NCBI GenBank assembly: GCA_040776805.1
Contig: JAXGZS010000004.1
Location: 186,001 to 250,000, forward strand
Reading direction: 5' to 3'
Length of the DNA stretch: 64,000 nucleotides
Source: UBA7702 sp040776805
GTDB lineage: Bacteria; Bacillota; Dehalobacteriia; UBA7702
The position numbers and the translations under genes are program-made. Under the pieces are notes generated by a model. That model saw only the letters and a program-made list of their open reading frames with translations, had not been told where the DNA came from and searched no databases. This document shows, piece after piece, positions 1-9,085 of this stretch. Positions within the stretch are counted from its first letter, which is position 1. Every line of letters begins with the position of its first letter.

Positions 1-1926
1 GACGGTGATTTCATCACCGGTGGGTAAGAAGTATTTGCCGTCCCCGTCCGCCGTGACTGCCGCGCCGTCGTAGGTAACGGTGAAACCGTCGTCGCTGTGG
101 GAAGCGCCGTCATAGATCCAGCTGTTGCTGTTTGCCGTAATCACGATGGGGTTTTCATCGGCAGTGATCGTGAAGTCTCCGGGGACAACCGTTACATCGT
201 AATTGGTGTTGGCGGTATAGTCGGCGGTCAGTACGTCGTCATAGGTGCCGACGGCTTCGTCGCTGTTGGTGCGGGAATAGCTGACGGTGCCCAAATCATC
301 ACCGTTCACGAGGCCGTCCACGGTACCGCTGAAGGCGGGATCCGCCGTGCCGTACACTTTATCCGCGTCGTTTACCGTAATCGTAACCGCTTTTGCCGTC
401 ACGGTCAGGACACCGTCGGTGGCGGTAACGTCGCTGTAGTTTCCTTCATTTTCCAGGGTGTAAGCGACGCTGTTGGTCGCAGTACCGACGTCGGTGATGC
501 TGCCGGTAACGGTGACGGTGATTTCATCACCGGTGGGTAAGAAGTATTTTCCGTCCCCGTCCGCCGTAACCGCCGCGCCGTCGTAGGTAACGGTGAAACC
601 GTCGTCGCTGTGGGAAGCGCCGTCATAGATCCAGCTGTTGCTGTTTGCCGTAATCACGATGGGGTTTTCATCGGCAGTGATCGTGAAGTCTCCGGGGACA
701 ACCGTTACATCGTAATTGGTGTTGGCGGTATAGTCGGCGGTCAGCACGTCGTCATAGGTGCCGACGGCTTCGTCGCTGTTGGTGCGGGAATAGCTGACGG
801 TGCCCAAATCATCACTGTTCACGAGGCCGTCCACGGTACCGCTGAAGGCGGGATCCGCTGTGCCGTACACTTTATCCGCGTCGTTTACGGTAATCGTAAC
901 TTCTTTTGCCGTCACGGTCAGGACACCGTCGGTGGCGGTAACGTCGCTGTAGTTTCCTTCATTTTCCAGGGTGTAAGCGACGCTGTTCGCCGCAGTACCG
1001 ACGTCGGTGATGCTGCCGGTAACGGTGACGGTGATTTCATCACGGTGGGTAAGAAGTATTTGCCGTCCCCGTCCGCCGTGACTGCCGCGCCGTCGTAGGT
1101 AACGGTGAAACCGTCGTCGCTGTGGGAAGCGCCGTCATAGATCCAGCTGTTGCTGTTTGCCGTAATCACGATGGGGTTTTCATCGGCAGTGATCGTGAAG
1201 TCTCCGGGACAACCGTTACATCGTAATTGGTGTTGGCGGTATAGTCGGCGGTCAGTACGTCGTCATAGGTGCCGACGGCTCTGTCGCTGTTGGTGCGGGA
1301 ATAGCTGACGGTGCCCAAATCATCACTGTTCACGAGACCGTCCACAGTACCGCTGAAGGCGGGATCCGCCGTGCCGTACACTTTATCCGCGTCGTTTACG
1401 GTAATCGTAACTTCTTTTGCCGTCACGGTCAGGACACCGTCGGTGGCGGTAACGTCGCTGTAGTTTCCTTCATTTTCCAGGGTGTAAGCGACGCTGTTGG
1501 TCGCAGTACCGACGTCGGTGATGCTGCCGGTAACGGTGACGGTGATTTCATCACCGGTGGGTAAGAGTATTTGCCGTCCCCGTCCGCCGTGACTGCCGCG
1601 CCGTCGTAGGTAACGGTGAAACCGTCGTCGCTGTGGGAAGCGCCGTCATAGATCCAGCTGTTGCTGTTTGCCGTAATCACGATGGGGTTTTCATCGGCAG
1701 TGATCGTGAAGTCTCCGGGACAACCGTTACATCGTAATTGGTGTTGGCGGTATAGTCGGCGGTCAGTACGTCGTCATAGGTGCCGACGGCTTCGTCGCTG
1801 TTGGTGCGGGAATAGCTGACGGTGCCCAAATCATCACCGTTCACGAGGCCGTCCACGGTACCGCTGAAGGCGGGATCCGCCGTGCCGTACACTTTATCCG
1901 CGTCGTTTACCGTAATCGTAACCGCT
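1..1926 (-). repeat. Tandem 513-bp repeats encoding MBG-type domain pairs
   Basis: About 3.7 copies of a 513-bp (171-codon) unit are present. The landmark GTGGGAAGCGCCGTCATAG recurs near 97, 610, 1122 and 1632. Copies are almost identical at the nucleotide level, implying recent expansion or gene conversion. Spacing falls to 512 and about 510 bp where single bases are missing. The repeat ends near 1926, where the sequence diverges into the unique part of the gene. The antisense strand also has open frames (97-540 and 610-1098), but these mirror the repeat and are not genes. Confidence 0.9.
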
Positions 1927-2954
1927 TTTTTTTTGATATCAAGAGTCCCCGGCACATAGTTAATATTGATATGACTTGTAACGTCCGTGGTACCATTCTT
2001 CACCGTTGCAGTTCCCTGAAACGTGCCATCATAGCTGCTTACATCGGTGCCTTCCGCCGTATAAGTAATTCCCGTAACAGTGTAGCCTGCGGGTAAACCC
2101 TCGACATCATAGTCCGTCAAGCTTTGCTGGCTTCCGTTATAGATTAAGCTGGAACTGTCTCCGATAATCACAATGGATTTACTGTAAGTATATTTAACGT
2201 CAATGGTGGATGTCGTATCGGCGGCGGTAACGGTAAACGTCACGGTGCCGTCGGCAGCCACCTGATAATCTGTGATGCCGGTAACGGTAACACCCGTGTA
2301 AGACCAGGTGCCTTCCGGTACCGTAGGTCCTGTGGTTGCGGGAGTAAAGGTGTAATCACCTTCCGGTAATCCGCTCAAGGTCGTTGGTACTGACTGGGCG
2401 TAATCGTATTGATTGGCAATGTCTCCATAAGCATGAGTAACATCAATGCCGCCGGATACGGTATAAGGTGTTGAGCTAAGACCAAAACCGCCGTCACCCA
2501 TGAATAATATAACGGAAAGCGTAATCACGGTAGCATGGTCCATCGGGGCTTTGATGACAATCCAATGTTGATCATTATGAGGAATGGTTGTCCCCGCGTT
2601 AAGCACACGGACATCGTTTTCATAAATCTGTAAATTTTTCCCGGTTTCAATGTCATAAACATCTGCTTCAATGTTGCCGATGATCTCGGTACCGTTAACA
2701 AGGACAGATTTCAAATTGAGATCATACACTTGTTTTGCGGCATCAAGCGCGATGTATGTACTGCCGTTATACTGCCAGATGTACATTGCCTCGTTCTTGC
2801 CGTTGGTAGAGTGACCATCAAGTTCATAGACATTGGTCTCCGTCAAAAATATACCTTCACCGGGATCCATAATCACTTCAGCTTTTGCGGGTAAAGATGA
2901 GAAAGTAAGTAGTAATGTCATCACCAAAAGAATCGCGAAACTCGATTTCTTCAT
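1..2954 (-). CDS. Secreted MBG-repeat surface protein, C-terminus beyond window, frameshifted
   Basis: The start at 2954 is preceded by a strong ribosome site (GGAGGGG) and opens with a typical signal peptide (MKKSSFAILLVMTLLLTF..., cleavage near AKA). About 310 unique residues follow, then tandem units that alternate an MBG-type domain (motif KVYGTADPAFSGTVDG) with an IYDG...VTYDGAAV module. Such repeats are common in cell-wall adhesins of Firmicutes. No anchor motif can be seen because the gene leaves the window at base 1. The frame is broken four times by single missing bases near 1717, 1566, 1207 and 1042; the same positions are intact in the other repeat copies. It is either a decayed or phase-variable gene, or the repeats carry sequencing errors. 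It lies directly downstream of a two-component system on the same strand. Confidence 0.75.
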
Positions 2955-3343
2955 TTTGCTCCCCTCCTTCGTTTTTTTCAGCAAAATGGTTTCTCTTTGT
3001 CCATTGGGAAACTTTGCGGTTCTTTCATTTTTGCTTTTGTCGCCGGCATCTTTCTTGCCTTGTTGTACCATTTCCCCCTCACCGTTTTTACAGTGTTTTA
3101 TGGGTTTTCCTGCGTCCGGGAAAAGTGTCATCTTTTTGTGAAACAATCGGCCATTCCTTTCGATAGGCTTGCGGTAAAATGATGACCACCCCCTTTTTTA
3201 CGATATGCAAAGTTTCTATTATTATCATCATAATAATTGATAATAACGTTTTGCGCATGGCCCATAGGGTATCAATCCTTAAAAAAAAACAAACCGGATA
3301 AAAAAGTATCACGGCTTGTAAAATATTATGATGTACCGGTCGT
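2955..3343 (-). other. Leader/intergenic region upstream of the MBG-repeat gene
   Basis: This 389-base stretch lies between the response-regulator stop and the surface-protein start. The reading frame stays open upstream to 3146, but the ribosome site and signal peptide place the start at 2954, so this is probably an untranslated leader. I saw no clear terminator and no convincing sigma-A promoter; T-runs near 3286-3295 and AT-rich repeats near 3215-3250 are the main landmarks. A GCAAAG element exists but no full c-di-GMP riboswitch core. Confidence 0.4.
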
Positions 3344-3961
3344 TTAATAGAGTGGGTTAATCCATCCGTTTGAAATCATATAGAAGGCCAGCTCAACGGA
3401 ATCGTTAAACCCTGTTTTCTTTAACATGTTTGCCACATGACGCTTCACAGTCATCTCACTGATATAAAGCTCCTTGGCAATCTCTTTGCGGGATTTATGC
3501 TTACATAACAGCTGGAGAACTTCCATTTCTCTGTCCGTCAGCGGCACCTCGCCTTGGGGCATGGGTATCGTCCGCGGTTTAGGGAAATAGGTCTGGCCAT
3601 TCATTACCTTTAGAACGATCTCTTTGAAAAAATCCAGGCTCTTACTCTTATCAATAAACGCGTCGGCGCCAGCTTCTCTTGCGCGCCGGGCGTAGGAAAT
3701 TTCATCGAATCCCGACATCACGATTATTTTCAAAGCTGGAAAGCGCTGGCGCAAATGCTTCGTCGCATCCAGACCAGAAGCGTTGGCCTCCGTACAGATA
3801 TCAAGAAGGACAAGCTCCGGATGTTGTTGCTGACAGAACGCCTCGGCATAAGAGGCATTGGGGATTTCTCCGACAACGGAGAAATCCGGCATTTCACTAA
3901 ACATTTTTATAAAAGAATCCCGTACGATTTTATGGTCGTCTACAATTAATACTTTGATCAA
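3344..3961 (-). CDS. NarL/FixJ-family response regulator
   Basis: The 205-residue protein has an N-terminal receiver domain (LIVDDHKIVRDSF with paired Asp, phospho-acceptor Asp in LVLLDIC near residue 54, Lys in FIDKSKS) and a C-terminal LuxR-type helix-turn-helix (LTDREMEVLQLLC...KEIAKELYISEMTVKRHV). It should be a DNA-binding regulator phosphorylated by the kinase encoded just upstream. The TTG start overlaps the kinase stop (TTGA), showing translational coupling, with AGGGAG about ten bases upstream. The next gene on this strand is the MBG-repeat surface protein, a plausible but unproven target. Confidence 0.9.
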   Translation of the reverse strand: MIKVLIVDDHKIVRDSFIKMFSEMPDFSVVGEIPNASYAEAFCQQQHPELVLLDICTEANASGLDATKHLRQRFPALKIIVMSGFDEISYARRAREAGADAFIDKSKSLDFFKEIVLKVMNGQTYFPKPRTIPMPQGEVPLTDREMEVLQLLCKHKSRKEIAKELYISEMTVKRHVANMLKKTGFNDSVELAFYMISNGWINPLY

Positions 3962-5226
3962 ATCAATTCATCTCCCTTGGGAATTCGGGCTACGAGGGTG
4001 AAGTGAGGAGTCGTTGTTACGGTCAATTCGCCGCCGAGCAACTGAAGTTTTCGTCGCATTTCCGTAATACCGCCCCCTTCCGTAATTTCACCGGTAGAGG
4101 GAATACCGTTATCGGTAATAACCAGCTTGATATCGGTATTCGTATGCAGACATTGGACTTCGATTTCATTGGCAAAACCATGTTTTACGGCGTTATTGAC
4201 CGCTTCCCGGATAATATTCACAAGCAGTTTCGGATGGGAGCATTGACTCAACATGGCGGCGGGAAAACGAATCGTTACGCCGATGCTTTGAAATGCTTTG
4301 GCAAGAGCCTGCAGCTTTTCTACCGGTAAAATATCCTGGCCTTCCGCCCTGATTTCAGCGAACAAATCCATGGAAAATTGCGCCAATAAGTCCTCCTCCG
4401 GCAAACTGTTTTCTCTGAGGGCCCGCAACAATAAGGTAATCCGTTGACCCATCAGGTCGTGAATTTTTGTTTTGACCCGAATCAGCTCTTCATCACGGCG
4501 GATGGCAGCAAGATCGTTCAGCGTAACCTTTAGTTTCTCACTGCTTTTTTGGAGCGCTTCGTTTTTTTCTTGCAATGCCTTCGTCAGCTGCCAGCGCTTT
4601 GTCACATCAATAGCGGTGATCTGAAAGTAGTCCTTGCCCTGGAGCATAACGGAGCTTTTATAAAACATCCAGGCAGTGCCATCAGGCAAACCGTAAACCA
4701 TTTGATTTTCGATAAAGTTCGTTTCGATTCCCGGCAATACCTTTTCTTCTTTCAACAAATTGTGAAAATGTTCTCCGTCGCGCCAAATTTTGCCGGTCAA
4801 TGATAACATCAAATGTCTCATTTTATTGTTCAGGAGAATGATATTGTCATTTGTTTCACAGAAAAGCACGCCGGCGGGAAGCGCGTCAATGGCCTCTTTG
4901 ATGGACCAAACGGAAATCGTTTCCCTTAACGCTTCATGACCTTTCCTTAAAAAATAAATTGATCGAGTCAAAAAGTAACCCAGGGAAACGGCATAAAAAA
5001 CAGAAAAAAGAGGTGCGGGAAGCGTTTCCAAAATCGGCAGCGTCAACAAAGCCATAAAAGGAATCGGGAACACTCTTAGATTTTCCTGACGGAAACCAAG
5101 ATAAACAGCGGTGACGGTTAAAAGGGCAAAGACGACATAGCGGCAGACGGTGAGGGTAAAAGACGGTATATAGAAATCGCTTTGAACCTGCGGAATCAAC
5201 AGAACGTCGATGACGGTTTGTAGCAA
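3958..5226 (-). CDS. Membrane histidine kinase (NarX/DegS type), 5' end interrupted by a stop codon
   Basis: The open part encodes hydrophobic N-terminal segments, a PAS-like middle (about residues 110-215), a HisKA_3-type dimerisation helix with HDLMGQR as phospho-acceptor, and a HATPase domain (N box REAVNNAVKHG; G-box-like ITDNGIPSTG and GGGITEMRRKL). The open frame from TTG at 5226 has no ribosome site. In the same frame, further upstream, an ATG at 5385 with an excellent AAGGAGGTG site begins the likely real gene, but a TAA at 5310-5308 interrupts it after 25 codons. Its partner is the overlapping NarL-type regulator. The kinase core looks intact, so decay would be recent, or translation restarts internally. 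Confidence 0.8.
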   Translation of the reverse strand: MLQTVIDVLLIPQVQSDFYIPSFTLTVCRYVVFALLTVTAVYLGFRQENLRVFPIPFMALLTLPILETLPAPLFSVFYAVSLGYFLTRSIYFLRKGHEALRETISVWSIKEAIDALPAGVLFCETNDNIILLNNKMRHLMLSLTGKIWRDGEHFHNLLKEEKVLPGIETNFIENQMVYGLPDGTAWMFYKSSVMLQGKDYFQITAIDVTKRWQLTKALQEKNEALQKSSEKLKVTLNDLAAIRRDEELIRVKTKIHDLMGQRITLLLRALRENSLPEEDLLAQFSMDLFAEIRAEGQDILPVEKLQALAKAFQSIGVTIRFPAAMLSQCSHPKLLVNIIREAVNNAVKHGFANEIEVQCLHTNTDIKLVITDNGIPSTGEITEGGGITEMRRKLQLLGGELTVTTTPHFTLVARIPKGDELI

Positions 5227-5307
5227 GATGAGTAACTCAAGGACATTTCGCCGCAGCTTTGGATAACCTGTACGGCCGTACCATTGATATAACTGGAAGG
5301 AAGCGGT

Positions 5308-5385
5308 TTAAAAAATCACGCAGAGAAAGGCCGCAAAAAATAAAATGGCCCGCAACGTTCCGGCATATGCATAAAGTTCAGTCAT
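5308..5385 (-). pseudogene. Probable true 5' end of the histidine kinase gene, cut off by in-frame TAA
   Basis: The ATG at 5385 follows AAGGAGGTG at a good distance and overlaps the upstream gene by eight bases, the coupling expected in this operon. Twenty-five codons encode a membrane helix start (AILFFAAFLCVIF), then TAA at 5310-5308. After the stop the same frame stays open (TASFQLYQWYGRTGYPKLRR...) and runs into the kinase, so no frameshift is involved. Confidence 0.55.
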
Positions 5386-7111
5386 CGGCCGCACCTCCTT
5401 TGGGAAAATGCAGGGAGATGCTCGTGGCCACATCCAAATCCTTGGTGGTAACCGTGCCGCCGGCCGCAGAAATGGTCGCAAAGAGGGCTGGTTCCGGGTG
5501 GAATACCAAACCCTTCAAAAACAACATCAGTTTCAATATCAGCTTACCATCTTCTTCCAGGATCTGCGCCAATAAGGTCTGGCAGTCGTTCTTCAGCGCC
5601 CAGGCAAGGACTGCATAATAAAAGTCATAGATCAAAGTACTGTAGCGAACATCGAAAAGGCCCTGCAAATTGCAACTATTCATCGCTTTAATGCCTGCAT
5701 ACTGCCCAAACTCAGCCAATTCGTCAAGATAAATCACCAATTCATCCGCTTCCATGGTCTTGGATTCCTCTTCCCAAAAAAACAGATTACAACGGCGTTT
5801 GATATAACAGGCCAATAAGGCTAATTTCGCAGAGGCTTGGGGAGCGGTCTCGTCTTTGGGAAACGTACGGATCATGGCGGACATTTCTTTGAGCTTTTCA
5901 TTGATTTCTTCTTCCAGCTTATAGAAAAGCGTCGTTCTCGCCTCGAGAGCGGCGAGTCGGCCTTCACATTCACCTTTCTTTTTCAACATCGCGTTGACCG
6001 CTTTCAATCTTGCGATGGAGTCTTGCGATTCCTTTTGGAGACGGTTAATCGCGCCAATATCCGCATGCCAAACTACGTAACCGCATCTGATCGGCGCGGC
6101 GGAAACCATGAGGTTTTCATCAAGGGGAAAGGACGTGGCGATGTTGTTGATGATCTTTTGCCGCATTTCATCCGGCAGCCGCTTCACACCGCTGGCCGCA
6201 AGCACCAGCTGCCCCGTTCGGTCAATGATACTCATTTGCAGCGGAGATCTGGCAAACAACTTTTCATACTTTGTATTATTCGGAATAAGGCCGGACTGCA
6301 GGCAAGATTCATAGAAGAACATCACCAACACGCTTGCTACAAAGACGAAATCAAATACGTGGAAAAAAGACAAATGCGCACTATAACCGATGGTATAGGC
6401 GATAATCAAGATCAGCATCAACAATGGACGCACAATAAACAATTTGCCTGCGCTTTTTTTGTATCTGACAAGTAAAGAAATCATGGCAACGACGATCATA
6501 AGCAGCGTAAAGATGCAGATAAAAGCATAACCGGGTCCGTAACGATAATGACTCGACCAGCCGTCAAGGGAATCAAACTGAAATACCAGCATATGATAAT
6601 CGTTCGTCAAAACAAGGGCAAGAAGAAAAAGATTCATCAGAACAAAAATCCACCAAATACCGGGAGGATGCTCTTTTTCAGGGGTATCAATGCAAAGTAC
6701 TAACCACAAAAACAACAGCGGTAACATAAAGATAAAAAAGAAATCAAAATACCAGGAATAACGAAGCATCGTAGTGCTTTCAAAAAGGTAGGAGTTACAT
6801 TGGTGCAGAATAATCCAACCGAGTAAGATAAACTCATTCAACAGGATGATTTTCTCCGGACTCTTCATGTTGCTGCGGTGCAGCATGGAACCGGACCAGA
6901 GAATGAGGATGATCATGAAAAGCAAAGCCAGAAAAAGGTCGGTCATATGCCTTTGCTGTAAAGCAATTTGATCGATGATAGCCGAAGCTGCGACAGAAAC
7001 AGCGGGCTTACCCACAGATGCCGTATTTTCATCAAGAGTGAAATAAGCAAATAAAAAGAGTGCGCAAACGACAATAAAAACCAAAGCAGAGAACACTTTC
7101 GGGTTTTTCAT
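5378..7111 (-). CDS. Multi-pass membrane sensor protein with degenerate kinase-like C-terminus
   Basis: The start at 7111 is chosen for AAAGGAGTG eight bases upstream. The 577-residue product has an N-terminal signal-anchor, then about seven or eight hydrophobic helices (to about residue 290), resembling the 7TM sensing region of some Firmicutes histidine kinases. A PAS-like segment, a charged coiled-coil region and a C-terminal part follow. The C-terminus ends like a HATPase domain (AAGGTVTTKDL...TSISLHFPKGG), but I see no phospho-acceptor His motif, N box or G boxes. It is probably a non-catalytic sensor working with the downstream kinase and regulator, whose gene start it overlaps. Function is inferred from context. 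Confidence 0.7.
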   Translation of the reverse strand: MKNPKVFSALVFIVVCALFLFAYFTLDENTASVGKPAVSVAASAIIDQIALQQRHMTDLFLALLFMIILILWSGSMLHRSNMKSPEKIILLNEFILLGWIILHQCNSYLFESTTMLRYSWYFDFFFIFMLPLLFLWLVLCIDTPEKEHPPGIWWIFVLMNLFLLALVLTNDYHMLVFQFDSLDGWSSHYRYGPGYAFICIFTLLMIVVAMISLLVRYKKSAGKLFIVRPLLMLILIIAYTIGYSAHLSFFHVFDFVFVASVLVMFFYESCLQSGLIPNNTKYEKLFARSPLQMSIIDRTGQLVLAASGVKRLPDEMRQKIINNIATSFPLDENLMVSAAPIRCGYVVWHADIGAINRLQKESQDSIARLKAVNAMLKKKGECEGRLAALEARTTLFYKLEEEINEKLKEMSAMIRTFPKDETAPQASAKLALLACYIKRRCNLFFWEEESKTMEADELVIYLDELAEFGQYAGIKAMNSCNLQGLFDVRYSTLIYDFYYAVLAWALKNDCQTLLAQILEEDGKLILKLMLFLKGLVFHPEPALFATISAAGGTVTTKDLDVATSISLHFPKGGAADD

Positions 7112-7243
7112 GATTTTCACACTCCTTTCAGGCATAATGCCCCAGGATGATTTTAATCGGTTTACAGAAAATCAAACAGAAATGGCAAAAACTTTGCCCC
7201 GGATTTACCAAGGCTTTCTTTCAGATGTGCTTTCTTTTCCCCT

Positions 7244-7273
7244 ATTCTACCACGATCCTGCTTTTCCTGTCCA
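7244..7273 (-). promoter_or_regulatory. Possible promoter of the sensor operon
   Basis: On the minus strand TGGACA (7273-7268) and TAGAAT (7249-7244) are 18 bases apart, about 135 bases upstream of the sensor start. The match to sigma-A consensus is only moderate. Confidence 0.35.
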
Positions 7274-7408
7274 GCTTCGTATGGCTGCCCCGCCTATTTC
7301 ATTGCCGTTGCTCCTTTTTTGCGATGATTGCCCTCAAAAACAAGCGCCAATCGATTCCATCATCGCCAGCCCCTGTGACATACTCTCTTCTTACTCATGA
7401 TCAAAGAG

Positions 7409-7454
7409 AAAAAACGCGAAGCAGCGGGATCATCCGGCTGCTTCGCGTTTTTTC
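7409..7454. terminator. Bidirectional rho-independent terminator
   Basis: AAAAAACGCGAAGCAGC pairs with GCTGCTTCGCGTTTTTT around a short loop. The A-run on one side and T-run on the other let it work on both strands. It ends the minus-strand transcript(s) upstream of the sensor operon or isolates 7611-8345 from it. Confidence 0.85.
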
Positions 7455-7610
7455 GATATGGTGCTGATTGGCTTCCTATTTGAATCAAGCCCAAAGCCAA
7501 CGGAAAACTTTTGCTTTTTATGACGGCAGTCCCCGTTAAGAAGTATCCCAATGAAAAGTATATGAAATGAGCAAAGCTCGTTACGTCTTATCTATGCAGA
7601 AAAAACCAAA

Positions 7611-8345
7611 TTAATCGAACTCCACCTTTGCTTGGTCGTCAAAGGGATTCGTTCTTATCGCAAAGGAGAACAGATAAGAATATTCCTTTTTCAGGTGCCG
7701 CATATAAATAAGCCATTCCAATAACAACCACTCATATACTCTCGCCGTGTCACCTTTGATATGGAGGATATCGTTTTCAGAGAGTTGATACAGATCGTCG
7801 CGGTTGGTAAGCTCTTCTTGCAGGTGAAAAAGGGACATCATAAGTTCAGAAAAAAACTCGTGTTCTAAAAGAGTAGGATTCTCAATGATTTTCAGCAAAA
7901 ACTCTCTATGTTTCCCTAAAAATTCTCTGAGAAAAACGAGGTCGATATTTTTAAGATCAGGATTGTATCCGTTCACTATATTGATCGCGTTTTCAAAATC
8001 TCTATGTACCCAGTGATTGTTAAGGATCAGTTTTTCCTTGATCCCATTAATATTTATATCACTTTTCGTCATGTTAGCCAGTAGTTGATTTCCTATTTCG
8101 CTGAAAAATACGCCGATCAGCATATTGATTTTTCTTAAAGTATTTTTCTTTTCTCTTTCTTCAATGATTTTATGAAAAATGAGACTTACAAATACGATTT
8201 CAACAGGCAAAAAGGCAATGTCGCCAAGGAAAAAGATCAGGACATGGTGTAGATCTTTAAAAATCAAATAATGCAAAGAGTACAAAACAGCAGATAATAA
8301 AAGGAGTATGATCGCCATGACTGTTATCTCGCGTTTTATTTTCAT
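7611..8345 (-). CDS. Membrane protein of unknown function, two N-terminal helices
   Basis: The 244-residue product starts behind AAGGGGGAAAATGAG. Residues about 7-28 and 35-60 form two transmembrane helices; the remaining 180 residues are charged, largely helical and predicted cytoplasmic (LIFHKIIEEREKKNTLRKINMLIG and following). No catalytic motif was recognised. Similar short-anchor proteins occur singly in Clostridia genomes, but I cannot name a family. It stands alone between a terminator and the tRNA cluster. Confidence 0.7.
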   Translation of the reverse strand: MKIKREITVMAIILLLLSAVLYSLHYLIFKDLHHVLIFFLGDIAFLPVEIVFVSLIFHKIIEEREKKNTLRKINMLIGVFFSEIGNQLLANMTKSDININGIKEKLILNNHWVHRDFENAINIVNGYNPDLKNIDLVFLREFLGKHREFLLKIIENPTLLEHEFFSELMMSLFHLQEELTNRDDLYQLSENDILHIKGDTARVYEWLLLEWLIYMRHLKKEYSYLFSFAIRTNPFDDQAKVEFD

Positions 8346-8500
8346 CTCATTTTCCCCCTTAACAAAAGAAATGTATCACACATAGATAACATCTGTCAAC
8401 CGATGTCAACAAGGCTGAAATGATCTGCGACCGACAATCGCGGATACCCGACCCCATCGGCGTTTGATGAGCGGTGTTGCCCCTGCACGAGACAAACAAA

Positions 8501-8526
8501 AGGCACCCCACAAAAGTGAGGTGCCT
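8501..8526 (-). terminator. Terminator of the tRNA-Thr/Tyr/fMet transcript
   Basis: AGGCACC...CAC pairs with GTG...GGTGCCT around AAAA, followed on the minus strand by TTTTG. It sits 24 bases beyond the encoded CCA of tRNA-fMet. Confidence 0.75.
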
Positions 8527-8549
8527 CATTGGATCCAGCGTCACGCTGG

Positions 8550-8625
8550 TGGTTGCGGAGACAGGACTTGAACCTGCGACCTCCGGGTTATGAGCCCGAC
8601 GAGCTGCCAGCTGCTCTACTCCGCG
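8550..8625 (-). tRNA. tRNA-fMet (initiator, CAT)
   Basis: The anticodon loop CTCATAA is held by a stem with three consecutive G-C pairs (CGGG/CCCG), and position 1 C faces A72 unpaired. Both are hallmarks of initiator tRNA. CCA is encoded (8552-8550). Confidence 0.95.
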
Positions 8626-8663
8626 TTATATAAAGGACAGAACAGGTCTACCCTATTGAACAA

Positions 8664-8748
8664 TGGTGGGGAGAGATGGATTCGAACCATCGAAGTCGTC
8701 GACAACAGATTTACAGTCTGCCCCCTTTGGCCGCTCGGGAACCTCCCC
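8664..8748 (-). tRNA. tRNA-Tyr (GTA)
   Basis: A long variable arm and the anticodon GTA in CTGTAAA identify tRNA-Tyr. The acceptor GGGGAGG pairs with the 3' side and CCA is encoded. Confidence 0.95.
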
Positions 8749-8781
8749 TTATGATATCGCTAACATCGTATGTTATCAACA

Positions 8782-8857
8782 TGGTGCCGACAGAGAGACT
8801 TGAACCCCCAACCTACTGATTACAAATCAGTTGCGCTGCCAATTGCGCCATGTCGGC
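8782..8857 (-). tRNA. tRNA-Thr (TGT)
   Basis: The acceptor GCCGACA/TGTCGGC, D-stem GCGC and anticodon loop TTTGTAA give tRNA-Thr(TGT). CCA is encoded. It is the first gene of the three-tRNA transcript. Confidence 0.95.
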
Positions 8858-8873
8858 ATGAAACGCAAGTATT

Positions 8874-8902
8874 ATTATACCTTCGTTCAGGGGATTTGTC
8901 AA
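8874..8902 (-). promoter_or_regulatory. Sigma-A promoter of the tRNA cluster
   Basis: On the minus strand, perfect TTGACA (8902-8897) and TATAAT (8879-8874) are 17 bases apart, about 17 bases before tRNA-Thr. Confidence 0.9.
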
Positions 8903-9085
8903 GAACTTTATCCGCGCTTCCGCAAAAAATATTTTTTGTCGAGATCACACGAAAAGATTCTTCATAAAAACGGTTAATCGTTGCCTTACAATGGGAAAAA
9001 GCCTCCGCCTAGGGCCAAATGTCCGTTCATCCGTCTCTTGCCTTGGTTGATTCCCGGTTGCCTTTCCCGCATATTGCTCCTTACG

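Noticed and set aside
97..1098. Two long plus-strand open frames (97-540, 610-1098) of repeated sequence
   Set aside because: They are exact antisense images of the MBG repeats, have no ribosome site, and recur only because the repeat does.
2990..3140. Possible c-di-GMP-I riboswitch upstream of the adhesin
   Set aside because: GCAAG and GCAAAG fragments exist, but the order and the GGCAAA...GACGCAAAGC core with its stems cannot be built.
8770..8967. Plus-strand 65-codon frame with RQRDLNPQPTDYK
   Set aside because: It is the antisense translation of tRNA-Thr, a frequent false gene call. The frames near 41833-42033 and 42097-42363 are the same artefact over other tRNAs.
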